From Cloeon dipterum (lineage: Eukaryota; Arthropoda; Insecta; Ephemeroptera; Baetidae): a stretch of DNA of 64,000 nt. The DNA lies in NCBI RefSeq assembly GCF_949628265.1, contig NC_088786.1, forward strand, positions 27,673,681 through 27,737,680, given 5' to 3'. The translations under genes and the position numbers were made by a program. The notes below the pieces were generated by a model that ran no database searches, was not told the DNA's origin, and worked only from the letters and a program-made list of their open reading frames with translations. Positions 15,490 through 42,084 of this stretch are shown piece after piece. The first letter of the stretch is position 1. Each line of letters begins with the position of its first letter.

Positions 15490-15730
15490 TCTCTCCCGTG
15501 TGCAAATCAGTTACCGTGCGGCGGCCGCACTATGGTGTCGGGGCCGGGGGCGGAGGAGGCTGTCGAGCCGCGCGCGTGTGTCTGCAGAGGCGCGCGGGCC
15601 GTGGCGCGCTGAATGAAATGGGGTAGGTAGAAGGGCCGTGACGTCACTCGGGGAGCACTTAAAGCACGGCGTGCGGGCTGAGAGGTCTCATTACGGGCCG
15701 CACCACGACCTAGCAAGGTGAGTAAGCGCT
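15490..15730 (+). promoter_or_regulatory. GC-rich promoter-like block with CRE and first-exon splice donor
   Basis: A GC-rich island stands in AT-rich DNA. It contains a full CRE palindrome TGACGTCA at 15,639-15,646, a weak TATA-like CTTAAAG near 15,658, an Inr-like TCATTA with its A at 15,690, and a near-consensus donor AAG|GTGAGT with the exon ending at 15,717. The spacing (CRE about -50, TATA-like about -31, Inr +1) is that of a core promoter on the + strand. The next supported + strand gene is Tk, whose start codon sits exactly at a splice acceptor (32,880), so this could be a distal 5' UTR exon of Tk with a 17 kb intron. The link is inference. Confidence 0.45.
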
Positions 15731-16744
15731 CTCTCGTTACCTGTATTACTTAACATCTCATTTCAAGAGCAGTCGCACCTCCCCCCTGTTTTCGACACTT
15801 TCACTTTGGAACAGGATTCAATTTTGCAAAGCGACTTGTTTGCCATGAATTGATTGGCAGTTTTTGAGGAAGTTGCCGCCGCGCAGGGAAGATGTAGAGC
15901 GCCATCAGGGAGATATTATACTTATTTTATTCTTGCTAGTAGTAAGTCATTCATTAAGATCAAATAATTAATAAAAAAAAGCAAGAATGGGTACTAAAAT
16001 CTAGCCAGAGAAACGTGTTAAAATGTTAACAATTTAAATATATTTATATATTTTTTTCAATTTTAAAAATTGAAGAAAACTTGTACTGAGCACTAAAAGT
16101 GTTCGTAAAATTCTCCTCCCTGCCCATACGCAGCGCAAGTTAAAATTCAATTCTCTTTGTTACTATCAATTCAAAAATTTTTGTGTTTGAATCATCATAG
16201 AAAGGTTTGATTTTATATGTATTTATGCTGATTGCCTAGGGTAATTGAAAATCAACAACGCGTCATGTTGTTTCGTCTCTAATTTGGCTAGTTTGACGCT
16301 CTCCCTTTTCATCGCGCGAGAGCAATTTATTGTCACTATTCTGCTAATCCTGATGCCGTACAGTAAGCGTAAAACAAACACATCCATCAAGCAAGTTTCC
16401 AAAAGCACTTATGCACAACACCGGTGCTTCCATTTGCTGATGCACACACGTCTAACGCGCGCGGTGGCATCATCAAAGCCCTGCTGCTGCACCGAACTTT
16501 ACTCGAAAAAGTCGGATGATCTCTAAAGACACACTGCCAAAACCACTAGTGGGAAATCCCTGCACCAAGTTGCAAGTTCAAAGCTTTTAATTAAAGCGTA
16601 CAAGATTGTCTCTTACTCGCAATGAAACCAAGATTGCGGCGTCTGAGCGGCGGTTTGCTCCACTAGCCAACCTGATGCGCTCTTTTGGTCCATTTGCGTC
16701 CGCAGGAAGTGGACCCAGATTAAATTCAAATGAAGCAGCCACAT
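15731..16744. other. Noncoding spacer before the CT repeat
   Basis: AT-rich DNA with no supported exon. If the donor at 15,718 is used, this is the start of a large first intron. Confidence 0.5.
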
Positions 16745-32395
<15,651 letters not shown>

Positions 32396-32401
32396 CACGG
32401 A

Positions 32402-32448
32402 TATAAATAGCATCCAGGCCTTGCGTACAGAGGTTCCATTGTGGAAAG
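32402..32448 (+). promoter_or_regulatory. Candidate proximal Tk promoter (TATAAATA)
   Basis: A strong TATA box, TATAAATAG, begins at 32,402. CA-containing initiator-like sites lie 27 to 36 bp downstream (32,429 and 32,438), followed by a possible donor GGAAA|GTATGA near 32,447. A short 5' UTR exon here would splice to the Tk acceptor at 32,878-32,879. It is an alternative, or an addition, to the distal candidate at 15.7 kb. Confidence 0.35.
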
Positions 32449-32879
32449 TATGAAAACGAGACGTGCAGTATAATTGAGAACCTTGTAGGGGACATGGAAT
32501 TGATTCGAAACTTATTAAAAATTGACACTGCGAAATCTCTTTTCTATTTCATCACGAATAGAAATCATCTCCTTTTTCATAACTTAACTTAAATCCATCT
32601 GATCAAATTCTTCATAGACGACTTTATTCTTCGCTATGCGCAATTTTGATTCAAATATCAAAATCAATTTATACCTCTTCTCACTTACAGTAAAATACGA
32701 ATCACATTCGAATTATAAAAAATTACAGTAATGGTTGAAATCTGCTAACGCTTGGATATTTTTTTATTTAAGGCAAATATACTTATCCATAATCATTTTT
32801 AAGATCTGAAGATCTTTTCACATATTTTGCTATGCTTTCGAGTGTTTTCAAAATTTGACTTCCCGAAATTTTTTTTCAG

Positions 32880-35539
32880 ATGCCCAGGTGGACATGTTTG
32901 GGACAGCTGGTTTTGCTGCTGGCCACCACCTGCTGCAGGGCGTCCTTGTCCGACAGCGAGCAGCCACAGACACAGTTGTGGACCCACAGCAGCGGCCCAT
33001 ACTGGCAGGCGCTCGTACAAAACTTCAGAGAAGCGGAGTTGGCCAAAAGGGCTCCGTCAGACGTCTCGTTCTTCGGCATGAGAGGCAAAAAATCACCGAA
33101 AAATCTCAACTTTTTCGGCATGAGAGGAAAGAAGGATGATTATGAAGTGAGTTTCCATATGAATAAGGCTTTTAAATTGCCATCATAAAATAATATCACC
33201 GTTATAAGATGTCCGAGGATTGGTACGACGCTTTCGATCCGGCTTTGGAAAAAAGAGCACCGGCAGCTGGCTTTTTTGGGATGAGAGGGAAGAAGAGGCC
33301 TGCTGGATTTTTCGGAATGCGCGGAAAGAAAGGACCCGCTGTCAGCAATTTCTTTGGTGTCAGAGGTAACAAAACAATTTAATTTGTCATTTGTCAGCCA
33401 AGGCATTGCAAGTAACATGCATGTCTAGACTCTGGAAAAGAAATCTTATATTTAGAACTACTAAATATCTTTCAATTTGCAATTGAATTTTTCAAAGCTT
33501 ATCAATTCCTACTTTATTGATTTTTAAAAAACTATCATTTGTGTTTTTAGTGATCCAAAATCCAAATATTTTTGTATTGAATGGAGTTTGTTTTTGCAGG
33601 TAAAAAGAGTGTCCCTGACGAGCTGGACACCTTGCTGCAATCACTGTTATCAAAAGAGGACGACTCGTACGGCGAAGTTGTTGGACCCTACGTAGATTTC
33701 GAAGGCGGGCAGATGCAGAAGAAGGCACCGAGCGGGTTCATGGGGATGCGAGGCAAAAAGGACCAGGGCTGGTCTGACACTATCACTGGACCACCTGTTA
33801 GAGGTTCGTATATTGTCTTTGGAAGCGAAACTTCATTCCTTTGACAGCTGCTTTTGCCGTGGCAAAATTTGCGTGACAGCGGTGGGCGTGGGCGGAATTA
33901 TATGCTTTCCTCTGTGATATTTTCATATCGTCTTCCCTAATATTGTTCCACACATTGCACACTTGACAGGTCTTGATTAAAGCTTTGCACATCACGTGAC
34001 TTGGCAGCTTTCGCCTTTATTGACAATGGCACGTGCACGGGGTTGTGTGCCATGAGGATTATGTAGCTGAAATGTTGATATGTGTGCCAAAATATTGCTT
34101 CCACGTGAGCTATAAAGGTTAAATAATTGCTCGAAGTTATTAATTTTTATTTATTTTTCTGGCCTTCAATCCAACAAAATTAACACAAGAATATAGTTTT
34201 CTTCTTAAATTTAAATTTCTGTCCCAAAATCAATGATCACTGAGAATTTAACTAACGATCAAATGTTGAGCTATTAGAATTTTGGGTGGTTGAATTTTGG
34301 TATCCATCGTTAAAAAAAAATACTTTTCATACAGAGATGACGGGAGTGCGTGGAAATCCCCAGTGTGTGTCATTTTCTCAAAACCGCTCCGCTTCTTTTT
34401 CTGATCTCTTCTCATCTCTTGATCCGCAAGAGCGCAGAGACAAAAATAAATTGTTTTTTGATCCTCATCCCTGCGGTCTTGCAGACAAGGAGGCGATTGT
34501 GTAACACCTTATAGTATTATTTTTAATCCATTATATTGGGCTCGGCTTGACAGAAAAAGCATCCAAACGCAAAAATTTAACACAAAATTACTGTCTAAAC
34601 AGCAGTCAATCATTGTTGTTTTTGATTCAGCTACTTACAAAAACACAGCAGCGTTGATTTGCTCAGTGTGTTGCTTTTGCACAAACGCAGAGAACCATAT
34701 TTTTAAGTGCCCCGAGGATTCAATTAGCAGCATTCTCTCGTTCCACAATAGATGCCATCCTGCATGTTTTAAAGGCGCTTTAGGCCAAGTGGTCGTTTTG
34801 CATAAAGGCCGAGTGTGTGTGCATGTTCTGACCACAATTAGACCGCGATTGTTGCAGTGGACACAATGCCTTCCTGATTGTATCCTCCAAACAAACGGCG
34901 CATCACATAAGCTTGGACTGCAATCTTGCTAAGCAGTACACAGTTGTTGTTGCTCAAAGAGATATTTTTTCAAAGAAGTAGCTAACATGAAGAAAAATTA
35001 AATATGCGCTTTTTTAATATTTAAATAGGTTAAGCTTTCTGGAATCTTCCATCTTTATTCTTATCGGGATTCCTATAAAAAGAAAACTAATAACAGAAAA
35101 ACATCGGATAAAATTGAACGGTTTTCTTCGGAAACTTGTTTATAGGTTTTATATATTCCCAGTCCTGCCTTCCTCGCTGCAAAATTAACTTTTTATTTAC
35201 TTTTATGCTTCTCCACCTCTGAAGCAACAAAAATGAAAATTTCAAAGTTTGATTCATAAATTAGGGCTTCATAGGAAAGCTGAATCTAGTCGATATCAAC
35301 TAACAGGGATGCCTTAATCATGCATTTATGTTTTTCCACTTTCTTGAAATAATATTTTAATGATTATTGGCAAGATTTTCATATTTTTCTCTGATTAAAC
35401 TCGTTTTTTCGTAATGGCGTAGTAACTGGCGTTATTAACTGATATTTAAAATTCCTTGGTCCTAATTCTTAATGCAAATCATTTTTCAGACCAAAATTTG
35501 GCGCAGACATCTGATGAACTCAACAGGGGTTCTGATTAA
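32880..35539 (+). CDS. Tk: Tachykinin-related peptide precursor
   Basis: Encodes a secreted precursor of tachykinin-related peptides, brain-gut neuropeptides acting on NK-type GPCRs. Coding exons: 32,880-33,146, 33,209-33,365, 33,600-33,803 and probably 35,490-35,539, giving about 225 aa. Phases agree (0, 1, 1). An N-terminal signal peptide ([19 protein letters not shown]) is followed by six amidated peptides bounded by KR or [54 protein letters not shown] and APSGFMGMR, each followed by the amidation glycine. The family signature is FxGxRamide. The second intron splits the glycine codon of FFGVRG. The start codon lies directly after a polypyrimidine acceptor, so the 5' UTR is on another exon. 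The last exon is the least certain part: an alternative ending is exon 34,335-34,504. An AATAAA at 35,898 may be the poly(A) signal. Confidence 0.94.
34335..34504 (+). other. Possible alternative last exon of Tk
   Basis: Acceptor CATACAG at 34,334 joins in phase with the donor at 33,803/33,804 and reads 56 codons to a TAA (34,502-34,504). The first residues give EMTGVRG, which resembles a decayed tachykinin core without the leading Phe or a following dibasic site. The competing acceptor at 35,489 (ATTTTTCAG) is stronger, so this exon may be alternative or a decoy. Confidence 0.25.
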
Positions 35540-37340
35540 CACCAAAGAGCAACATGACATCTTGCGCCAGGAAACCCCTTCAATCGAGCAGATCTAGTCA
35601 ACCAACCACTTGCTACGGCCAACGACTTCAACCTGACCCTAACATGGCAATACTACAAATAATACCTTAATCATGAAAATTTCACTGTCACCCATAGTAC
35701 CTTGCGTGTGTTCTTGATTTCAACCTGCAACCATTGATAAGTGATTCAATTACGATCTCGTTGTTTCGAATCGCAACTTTATTCTACTATAACCCCTTGA
35801 TGAATCTGACTGACCCTCACAGCGCTCAGTCAGTTTGGCCCAAAACCTCCGAATCCAAAACACTGATATTTTTTTAAATTTTGAGGCTGGACCTTTCAAT
35901 AAATATACTTTTGCGAGAGTTTTTGTTTCGATTGCAGTCTTTGCGCCAAACTGACTAGATAAATTGATTATCAATTGTGCTGTGAGCGAGATAGATTGAA
36001 CTACTGGAGTTTCTGGTTTGAAAAAATTTCATTTGTTACATTCCGCAACTAATGCTTAAATATTAATGTTGTAATTTTAACAAAAGATCTAAATTTTCTT
36101 TCCTCTCAGGACTTTTCAAAACTAAATTAGATCATAATGAAGTTACAGTGGACTAGTCAAATTATATACATTTAACTATATAACATTTTCATCTTTAACA
36201 GTACTAATTAAGCCTGAAGTTATTAGAACTAAATTATGGGCATTTTCGAGCACGCAGTAAAGAAAAGTTATAAATAGAATGTGTTATCCAAAATTTGAAA
36301 AATTTAAATAAATGAGCAAACATAATTTTTGATCTAGAACTTTTTATTTCTCATCTCTCTTGTAACATAGCATGCTATTTATACGCTAATTAACCTGGAC
36401 AGTGAGCAAATTATTGATTTGATTTTATGGCCATCCTTTGATTTTGAGATATAGATAAAAAGTAATAATAAGGTGGCCTTTTTTAATGTTATTTTTTGGA
36501 AATAAGACTTTTTCAAAACAAATTTATCAATAACATTGCCTCGACTTTCAAAAGAGACAGCCAGTAAAAAGTTAAAAGTTTCTAATATAATACTCAATGA
36601 AATCGCTAAAAGTCGGCAAAGCGAAGAGAGCACAAGAACAAAAGCGCCTGCAGAAATCAAGATTATGCAGACATTCGGACGCCATCGTGTAGCAGTTTGC
36701 ATAACCAACCCCTTTGTGATGATTGCAGCGCCTCGCACCGTCAGAAAGTCCAAGCTGCCAGAAAAATCAGTGTTGCCAGCAAAGTAAACTTCTACTAATA
36801 ATGATTATCACTTTTAGAAACAATTTTTATAATCATTAAGAACTTTGCTCCATGTTTAGTAAAACATTCATTAATTTAAAAAAAAATTTGAAGCAATCTA
36901 GTAAATATTTTGGGCTGCAATAATGAATAATATTTGTGGGTTTTGGGTTTGGTCTGGTTTGGTCTTTAATTTATAATATATCAAGGGTGGCAACCTTGTG
37001 TGTTTACATTTTCGACCTTAATGTGGTCAAAATAAATTATTTCAAAGTCTGCTGACTGCTGCTGACCAGATTTAATAATCATATTGAAACTAAGAATCCT
37101 GAAGAAGAAATAGTCGTGCGAATCGAGACTCGCACAAACTGTTCATTGGCTGTCACTCTTTTTAGGTGAGTTCAACCTTTTTACACTTGACAAATTGGAT
37201 TATTCAAGATGCCACTCCGTTAATAAATTGCGTTTTCGTTTCACGAACTGTATTACGTAAACCGATCACCGATCAGGCAATTAAACATGGGACAGAACTA
37301 AATCAAAGGCACTGATTGACAACAAACTCTCGTTCCAGAC
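35540..37340. other. Convergent intergenic spacer between Tk and Lk
   Basis: AT-rich sequence between two convergent genes, containing the Tk 3' UTR (AATAAA at 35,898 and another near 36,307) and the Lk 3' end. Frames at 36,379-36,753 (-) and 36,536-36,787 (+) overlap on opposite strands, have no recognisable motifs, and are treated as chance. Confidence 0.6.
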
Positions 37341-37348
37341 AGCATTTC

Positions 37349-37358
37349 TTTATTTATT
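37349..37358 (-). terminator. Tandem poly(A) signal of Lk
   Basis: AATAAATAAA on the - strand, about 190 nt downstream of the Lk stop codon, at the expected place for cleavage and polyadenylation. Confidence 0.6.
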
Positions 37359-37544
37359 CGTGTGTGTTACATACAGCGAGATTCAATACAATGCGCAGTA
37401 GATAATTGCTATGCTCGTGCGTTTATGTGCTCATTAGAGGACCCATTGAAAGTAAAATCCAGCCATCCTCATTGCATTATTACTCAACTACCATTAGATT
37501 TCAACTCAGAACGAAAGTACAGATCGTCGTCATGTGGGAGGGCC

Positions 37545-39220
37545 TCACTGGGTGCCCGCGGCCCTCTTTCCGCCCCACGGGAAAAAGTCGACGGACCCGC
37601 GTCGAATGGTCAGCCCCTTCTCGTTCAACAGTGCCGGCCCCACTTCCGGATTCCTCTTTCCCGAGGAGGCCCTCTTGTCCCTGGCGGGGTCCCTCTTGCC
37701 GCCCCACGCCGAGAATATCTGCTCCTCGCCGCCCCGCTTGCCGCCCCACGAGGAGAAGCCTCCAGACCTCTTTCCACCCCACGCAGAGAAGGGCACCCTC
37801 TTGCCACCCCAGGCGTTGAAGTTGCCACCGCTGGGGCTTCTCTTGCCGCCCCATGAGGAGAACGGAACCCTCTTGCCGCCCCAGCTGGAGAACGGGCCCC
37901 TTTTGCCGCCCCACGTTGAGAAGGGCACACGCTTGCCTCCCCACGCGGAGAACGCAGAACCTCTTTTGCTCTCAGGGGGGTCTTGTTGACACAGGTCCGG
38001 GTTTATCGAGCAGGGATAGTCTTCGTAGTCTTCCAGACAGTCCAGCCCTTTGGAAAAATTAGAAAATATCAATTCAAACGATTTTCTTTTTAAGCTGTTA
38101 GTATTTTCGAATGCACTGCAAAAAAATTGTATTGTTCGAAGTGGGAATTTTTGTAAAAATGTTTCGTGAATAATTTATAAAATAAAAATAATTAAATCGT
38201 GGATAGGTTTTGATAAAATAATATTTTATCCGGGAATATATTTTCTATGAAATTAGCTTTGGCGTGGTTTTCATACAACCTTAAGAGTTTGATTTTCCAA
38301 TCAGAGGTATTGTGGAATATCATTAAATGATTTTTTGTAACGACAAAGGCTCATTTAAAATAATATCGGGTAATTATTGCAAATTTTAGTTACAATATGT
38401 ATTCCTGATTTTAAAAAGAAACAGAATCCTCGATGTTTGTTCTCGACCAAGGTTTCGGCTACTATCTGCAGTCCTATTTCATGAAGGATGTCACGAATGC
38501 CACCTTTGGCTTTCAAGAACAAAAGGCCTGCAGGGCTAGACGGGACCTTGGTCAAGATGTCTGAAGTCGGCTGATTACAATGAGGGGAAATCTGTTATTT
38601 ATTCAAATCAACATGCATTCTTCGTGTAAAAATTCCAACCAAGTGAATGGCTCTAAAGTAAAAAAGTGATTTGAAATTTTAAAGTATTCCAGCATATTTT
38701 TATGATCTAACTCTTGATAAGCAAAACGGTCGTTGTATTTTGGGACACTCTTTTATATTATTGAGAAATGATGAAGATGATTGGGTTAAATAATTTTTGA
38801 TCATCAGACTATTTGAATATTTTGCCATCTTTAACTGCCCCACCAATAATTTGTTGGGCAGAATGGAATGCGCGACCAAGGGATTTTTTGTACATATAGA
38901 ATATTATTCAGTACTAAAATGATTTGGACTTATGCTAAAAAGAAACCATGAAAATATATTAGTTCCTTTTTGTAATGGGGTGTGCTTAAGGATACACGGA
39001 ATTACAAATTATTGTATCTGAATGATAAAAATTAGAAGGCACTCTTCCAGTAGAAGTTTAATATTAACATCAGAAACCACTAACCTTCGCATATTACTTC
39101 CAAGTTGGGCAAGTTAGGAATTGCTGTAACCGGCCAGTCTGGGTCGGCCAGAACACCAGGGGGAGTAAGCACCATCAGTCCCAACATTGTGCTCAGCGCA
39201 TAACAGGCGCTGAACATCAT
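37545..39220 (-). CDS. Lk: Leucokinin (kinin) precursor
   Basis: Encodes the precursor of insect kinins, amidated peptides with FxxWGamide ends that act through the leucokinin GPCR on Malpighian tubules, gut and brain. Coding exons: 39,085-39,220 (signal peptide, residues 1-25, ending in GVLA) and 37,545-38,047, phase 1, about 212 aa. The acceptor at 38,048 and donor GAAG|GTTAGT fit. Nine kinin copies are bounded by KR or RR: GSAFSAWG, VPFSTWG, GPFSSWG, VPFSSWG, SPSGGNFNAWG, VPFSAWG, SGGFSSWG, GGEEQIFSAWG and GSVDFFPWG, each with an extra Gly for amidation. The N-terminal spacer has four Cys (residues 44, 49, 58, 65) around an acidic EDYEDY stretch. The start Met follows GG after acceptor TTGCAG, so the 5' UTR is split. 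A further optional exon may lie at 38,504-38,560. Confidence 0.94.
38504..38560 (-). other. Possible cassette exon of Lk
   Basis: An acceptor CTTCAG (38,561-38,566) opens a phase-1 frame. A donor AAAG|GTGGCA after 38,504 would insert 19 residues (start DILTKVPSSP) between the two Lk coding exons without changing frame. The frame stays open beyond this donor and reads like an amphipathic helix (IRDILHEIGLQIVAETL), but no good phase-1 donor follows. It could be a genuine internal exon with a misjudged end, or chance. Confidence 0.3.
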
Positions 39221-39639
39221 CCCTGCAACAAGTTTTAATTAACTTCGGACGCTCATTAAAACTTGAGGAACAAAGTGAAGCCGCAACACGTTTCATTTTA
39301 GTCGCGTTTTCAATTGACAAGGTGGAATTCCTTAGGAAAAGATCAATCTTGCAGAGCGATTTTGACAAACGTCGCCTCGGCAAATTGTGCACAACGGGCC
39401 GCGTTGATAGGCCACAAAATACGGCGGTCATTTTACGTCAGTGCCGATATTGCTGTTGTTTATCCGAAGATTATTAACTTCATTGTCCAATAATCCGCTA
39501 AGCAAACCGCCGCGCGCTTGTCATTAAACATCGCGTGCGTTAAGATTGATTACTATGACACCCACTAACCAAAACCCACTCGCCCGTCGAGCCACATTTC
39601 ATGACCAGAAACCCTTTTCGCAATCGCAGGTGGACCGAA

Positions 39640-40564
39640 ATGGCGCAGCGGAGCATAATTGGAACCATTTTGAAAAACTTCATCAACTCGTTCAAAGTGC
39701 TTCAGAAGCCGAGCGGCAAACTCGTCTCGACAGACTTTTTGGGCAACAAGTATTTCGAGATTCCTGCCGATCCTCAGGGCGGAAAGAGGAGACCATCCAG
39801 GTGCTTAATTAAAATATACCATCAAGATTTTTAAGCCCGTGAATACATTTTTAAAATTGTATGCAACACGGAATTATTCGTCTGCTCTACTTGTTGAAAT
39901 TAAAGTTAAAAATTCCAATTCATCTTTTAAAGACAATACGTGGTATGAGTTTCTGAAAGGAATAGTTTCTAAGATGTTTTCTCAATATGGACAAGAAAAT
40001 ATCAAATGGATTGTAAGTTTTCTATTTAATTGTACGGCGGGTTGTAAAAGATTAAAAAAATATTGTGCAAAGATGTTTAAAACCGGTCGGTTTTAATTCT
40101 CTGTGCACATTTTTTCCAACTGGCCGTCTAACCAAATCGTTTGTTTTCAATTGCATTTGAAATTATCTTTTCCTGAATTTATCATAATCTCCTGACAGCT
40201 TTTTAAATTTGCAAACCAAAGCATGAAACTCATTAGGGTATTGTATAATATATCGCAAAAAGTCAGCCTAATTCTGGAAAATTTTCTGTCCAGGTGGTTT
40301 GACCCTGCCACCAAGGATGACTTCCAGCAGGAAATTCCTGCAGAATGGGAAGCGTGGCTGAGAAATCGAAGGGCGGAACCTCCTACTGAGGACGAAATTA
40401 AAGCTAGTTACGCGCTCATGCTGCAAAAGAAGAAAAATGCAGCCGCCCTCGAGACAAAAACCCCGTCTGGAGCGCCAACCCAAGCGATCAAAGGCATGGA
40501 ATCATTTCCTCAGTACGGGGACGAGTATGAGATGATGGCAGGAAAGAAGCAATTCAAGGAATAG
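39640..40564 (+). CDS. NDUFAF2: NDUFAF2 (mimitin), complex I assembly factor
   Basis: A mitochondrial NADH:ubiquinone oxidoreductase assembly factor, paralogous to subunit NDUFA12. Two exons, 39,640-39,800 and 40,294-40,564 (phase 2, donor CCAG|GTGCTT, acceptor TGTCCAG), give 143 aa; the human protein is 169 aa. Family marks are DFLGNKYFEIP near residues 32-42 and PAEWEAWLRNRRAEPPT after the junction, the NDUFA12-family core. I chose the Met at 39,640 because it gives the usual short N-terminus; an in-frame Met at 39,601 would add 13 residues. The gene lies wholly within the predicted first intron of Lk, on the opposite strand. AATAAA at 40,658 is the likely poly(A) signal. Confidence 0.9.
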
Positions 40565-40789
40565 ACTGTGATGTTTAAATGTTGCGCTAGAGTGTAAAAA
40601 TAGAAGATACCGACGGTTCTCTGACTGAAAAGTTACATTAAAAATATGAAATCAACTAATAAATTTCATTAGGCCTAAACCATCCTGATTACGGCACTTC
40701 GTCTGTCCGGCTTTCAGTTCCTTTTCCAACTAATCCCAATTTTAACTTCAGGGTACAAAGAGAATTGTGGTAAAAGTTGAATAACTTAC

Positions 40790-40886
40790 CGGAAGTGCCA
40801 AAACGCTTGTTTCTGTGTGAGTGTGCTCTCCGGTTGTTCGCCAGCAGCATGATGAGGACCATTGGACTTGTCATCCTGTCTTTATA
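40790..40886 (-). promoter_or_regulatory. Predicted Lk promoter and 5' UTR exon
   Basis: On the - strand a TATAAAG box (40,886-40,880) is followed 33 nt later by an initiator-like TCATC (A at 40,853), then by a good donor TTCCG|GTAAGT with the exon ending at 40,790. This fits a 64 nt noncoding first exon for Lk, whose coding exon begins just after an acceptor. The alternative, that it belongs to a separate small secreted ORF starting at 40,961, is less likely. Confidence 0.5.
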
Positions 40887-41985
40887 TCTGTGCCCGAGAA
40901 CCGCTAAACTGGGTGCACCCATCAGCCGGCTGACGTAACGCGGCCCTATCATGGCTGGCATCTTTCAAAAAGGGGCTGCTCCTACTCTACATTTACACCC
41001 CCGCTGTCCGCGCGCACTCGCTCGAGCCAAGGCGCATCACTTTTCATTTATGTGTTCGCATCACCGCGTAAATGCACAACATTTGTATGTGAGCGATCTT
41101 GTTTTCAAATGTGCGATTTGCTCCACTACACATCGGCACATTGTTGGTCTAGTAGTACTTTTTGCATGAGGCGGTTGAGCCAGCTTCTGAAATGAGGCCG
41201 TTTGTGCTACAGGTAGCAGTCGTCGTTCTTTAGCTGCCACCTGTGTGCGTTACATGGGACGAGCCAATTTTAGTTTTCGTCCTCGCGGTAAAATCTTTAC
41301 TTACTTTAGATAGCTGCATTGGCATGGTAAGTTGCGTTTACTTTAAATTGTCAATAGTGCTACAATTTTCACGTTACATTTAACGAAAAAAATCATTACT
41401 TGGAAAAAACTACTAAATATTTCCATAAAGAGCACGAATATATTATAAAAATAGATCATTTCTAATGGCTTTACTATGGTTTGCACTCATATCCGCAAAA
41501 CCTTATTGATTCAGCGCTGAGTAGTACCACAAATTAAAAGTTTGAATAAGCGCATTTTTACTATTAACAATTTTTTTCATTTTTTTCAGAACAGAAAATC
41601 ATTTGATAAAGATGTTTCACACAAAGTAAATGCATCTCTTTTTTAAAATTAATTATTTTTCAAGTGTAAACAGTATTTGTTTATGGTTAATACCTATTTG
41701 TTCTTATTTTTTTTATTTTACATGCTCAATGATTCACTCGTTTATTTTTTTACCTCGTTTGGTGTGTTAACCCTCATGCATCGTTGTATTTGTACGAGTT
41801 AAAATATTGCGCACAGCTTTAAAAATATTTAAAAGAGCTTTTATACCAGAAGATTTATTTTTTAACAGTGTCTAAATTATGATTGATTTATTTTGTTTTT
41901 GTTTTCATTCAAGTAAGAGTAGTTACTGGTTTTATTAATTTTCGAAAATTTGATAGAAACGCAGAAGAGCTCAGGTTGGGTTGTT
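40887..41985. other. Spacer between the Lk 5' region and the NTL 3' end
   Basis: AT-rich, especially 41,330-41,940, with a GC-richer stretch at 40,960-41,300. No supported gene. Confidence 0.55.
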
Positions 41986-41991
41986 TTTATT
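41986..41991 (-). terminator. Poly(A) signal of natalisin
   Basis: AATAAA on the - strand about 94 nt beyond the natalisin stop codon. Confidence 0.6.
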
Positions 41992-42084
41992 GATTCCCAA
42001 TCTCATCATCAACCAAAGTGTCAACATGTGCAACGTAGCGTCCAGCAGCATGTAATTACATAAAGTGGCGTTTGCAACAACTGC

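Noticed and set aside
36379..36787. Overlapping ORFs of 124 (-) and 83 (+) codons between Tk and Lk
   Set aside because: They lie on opposite strands over the same bases with no motifs; probably chance openness.
37362..37989. Pro- and Ala-rich + strand ORFs of up to 164 codons
   Set aside because: Antisense shadows of the GC-rich kinin repeats of Lk.
40689..40961. 90-codon - strand ORF with a hydrophobic start near the Lk promoter
   Set aside because: It spans a predicted TATA box, TSS and splice donor, and its N-terminal part lies upstream of the predicted TSS.
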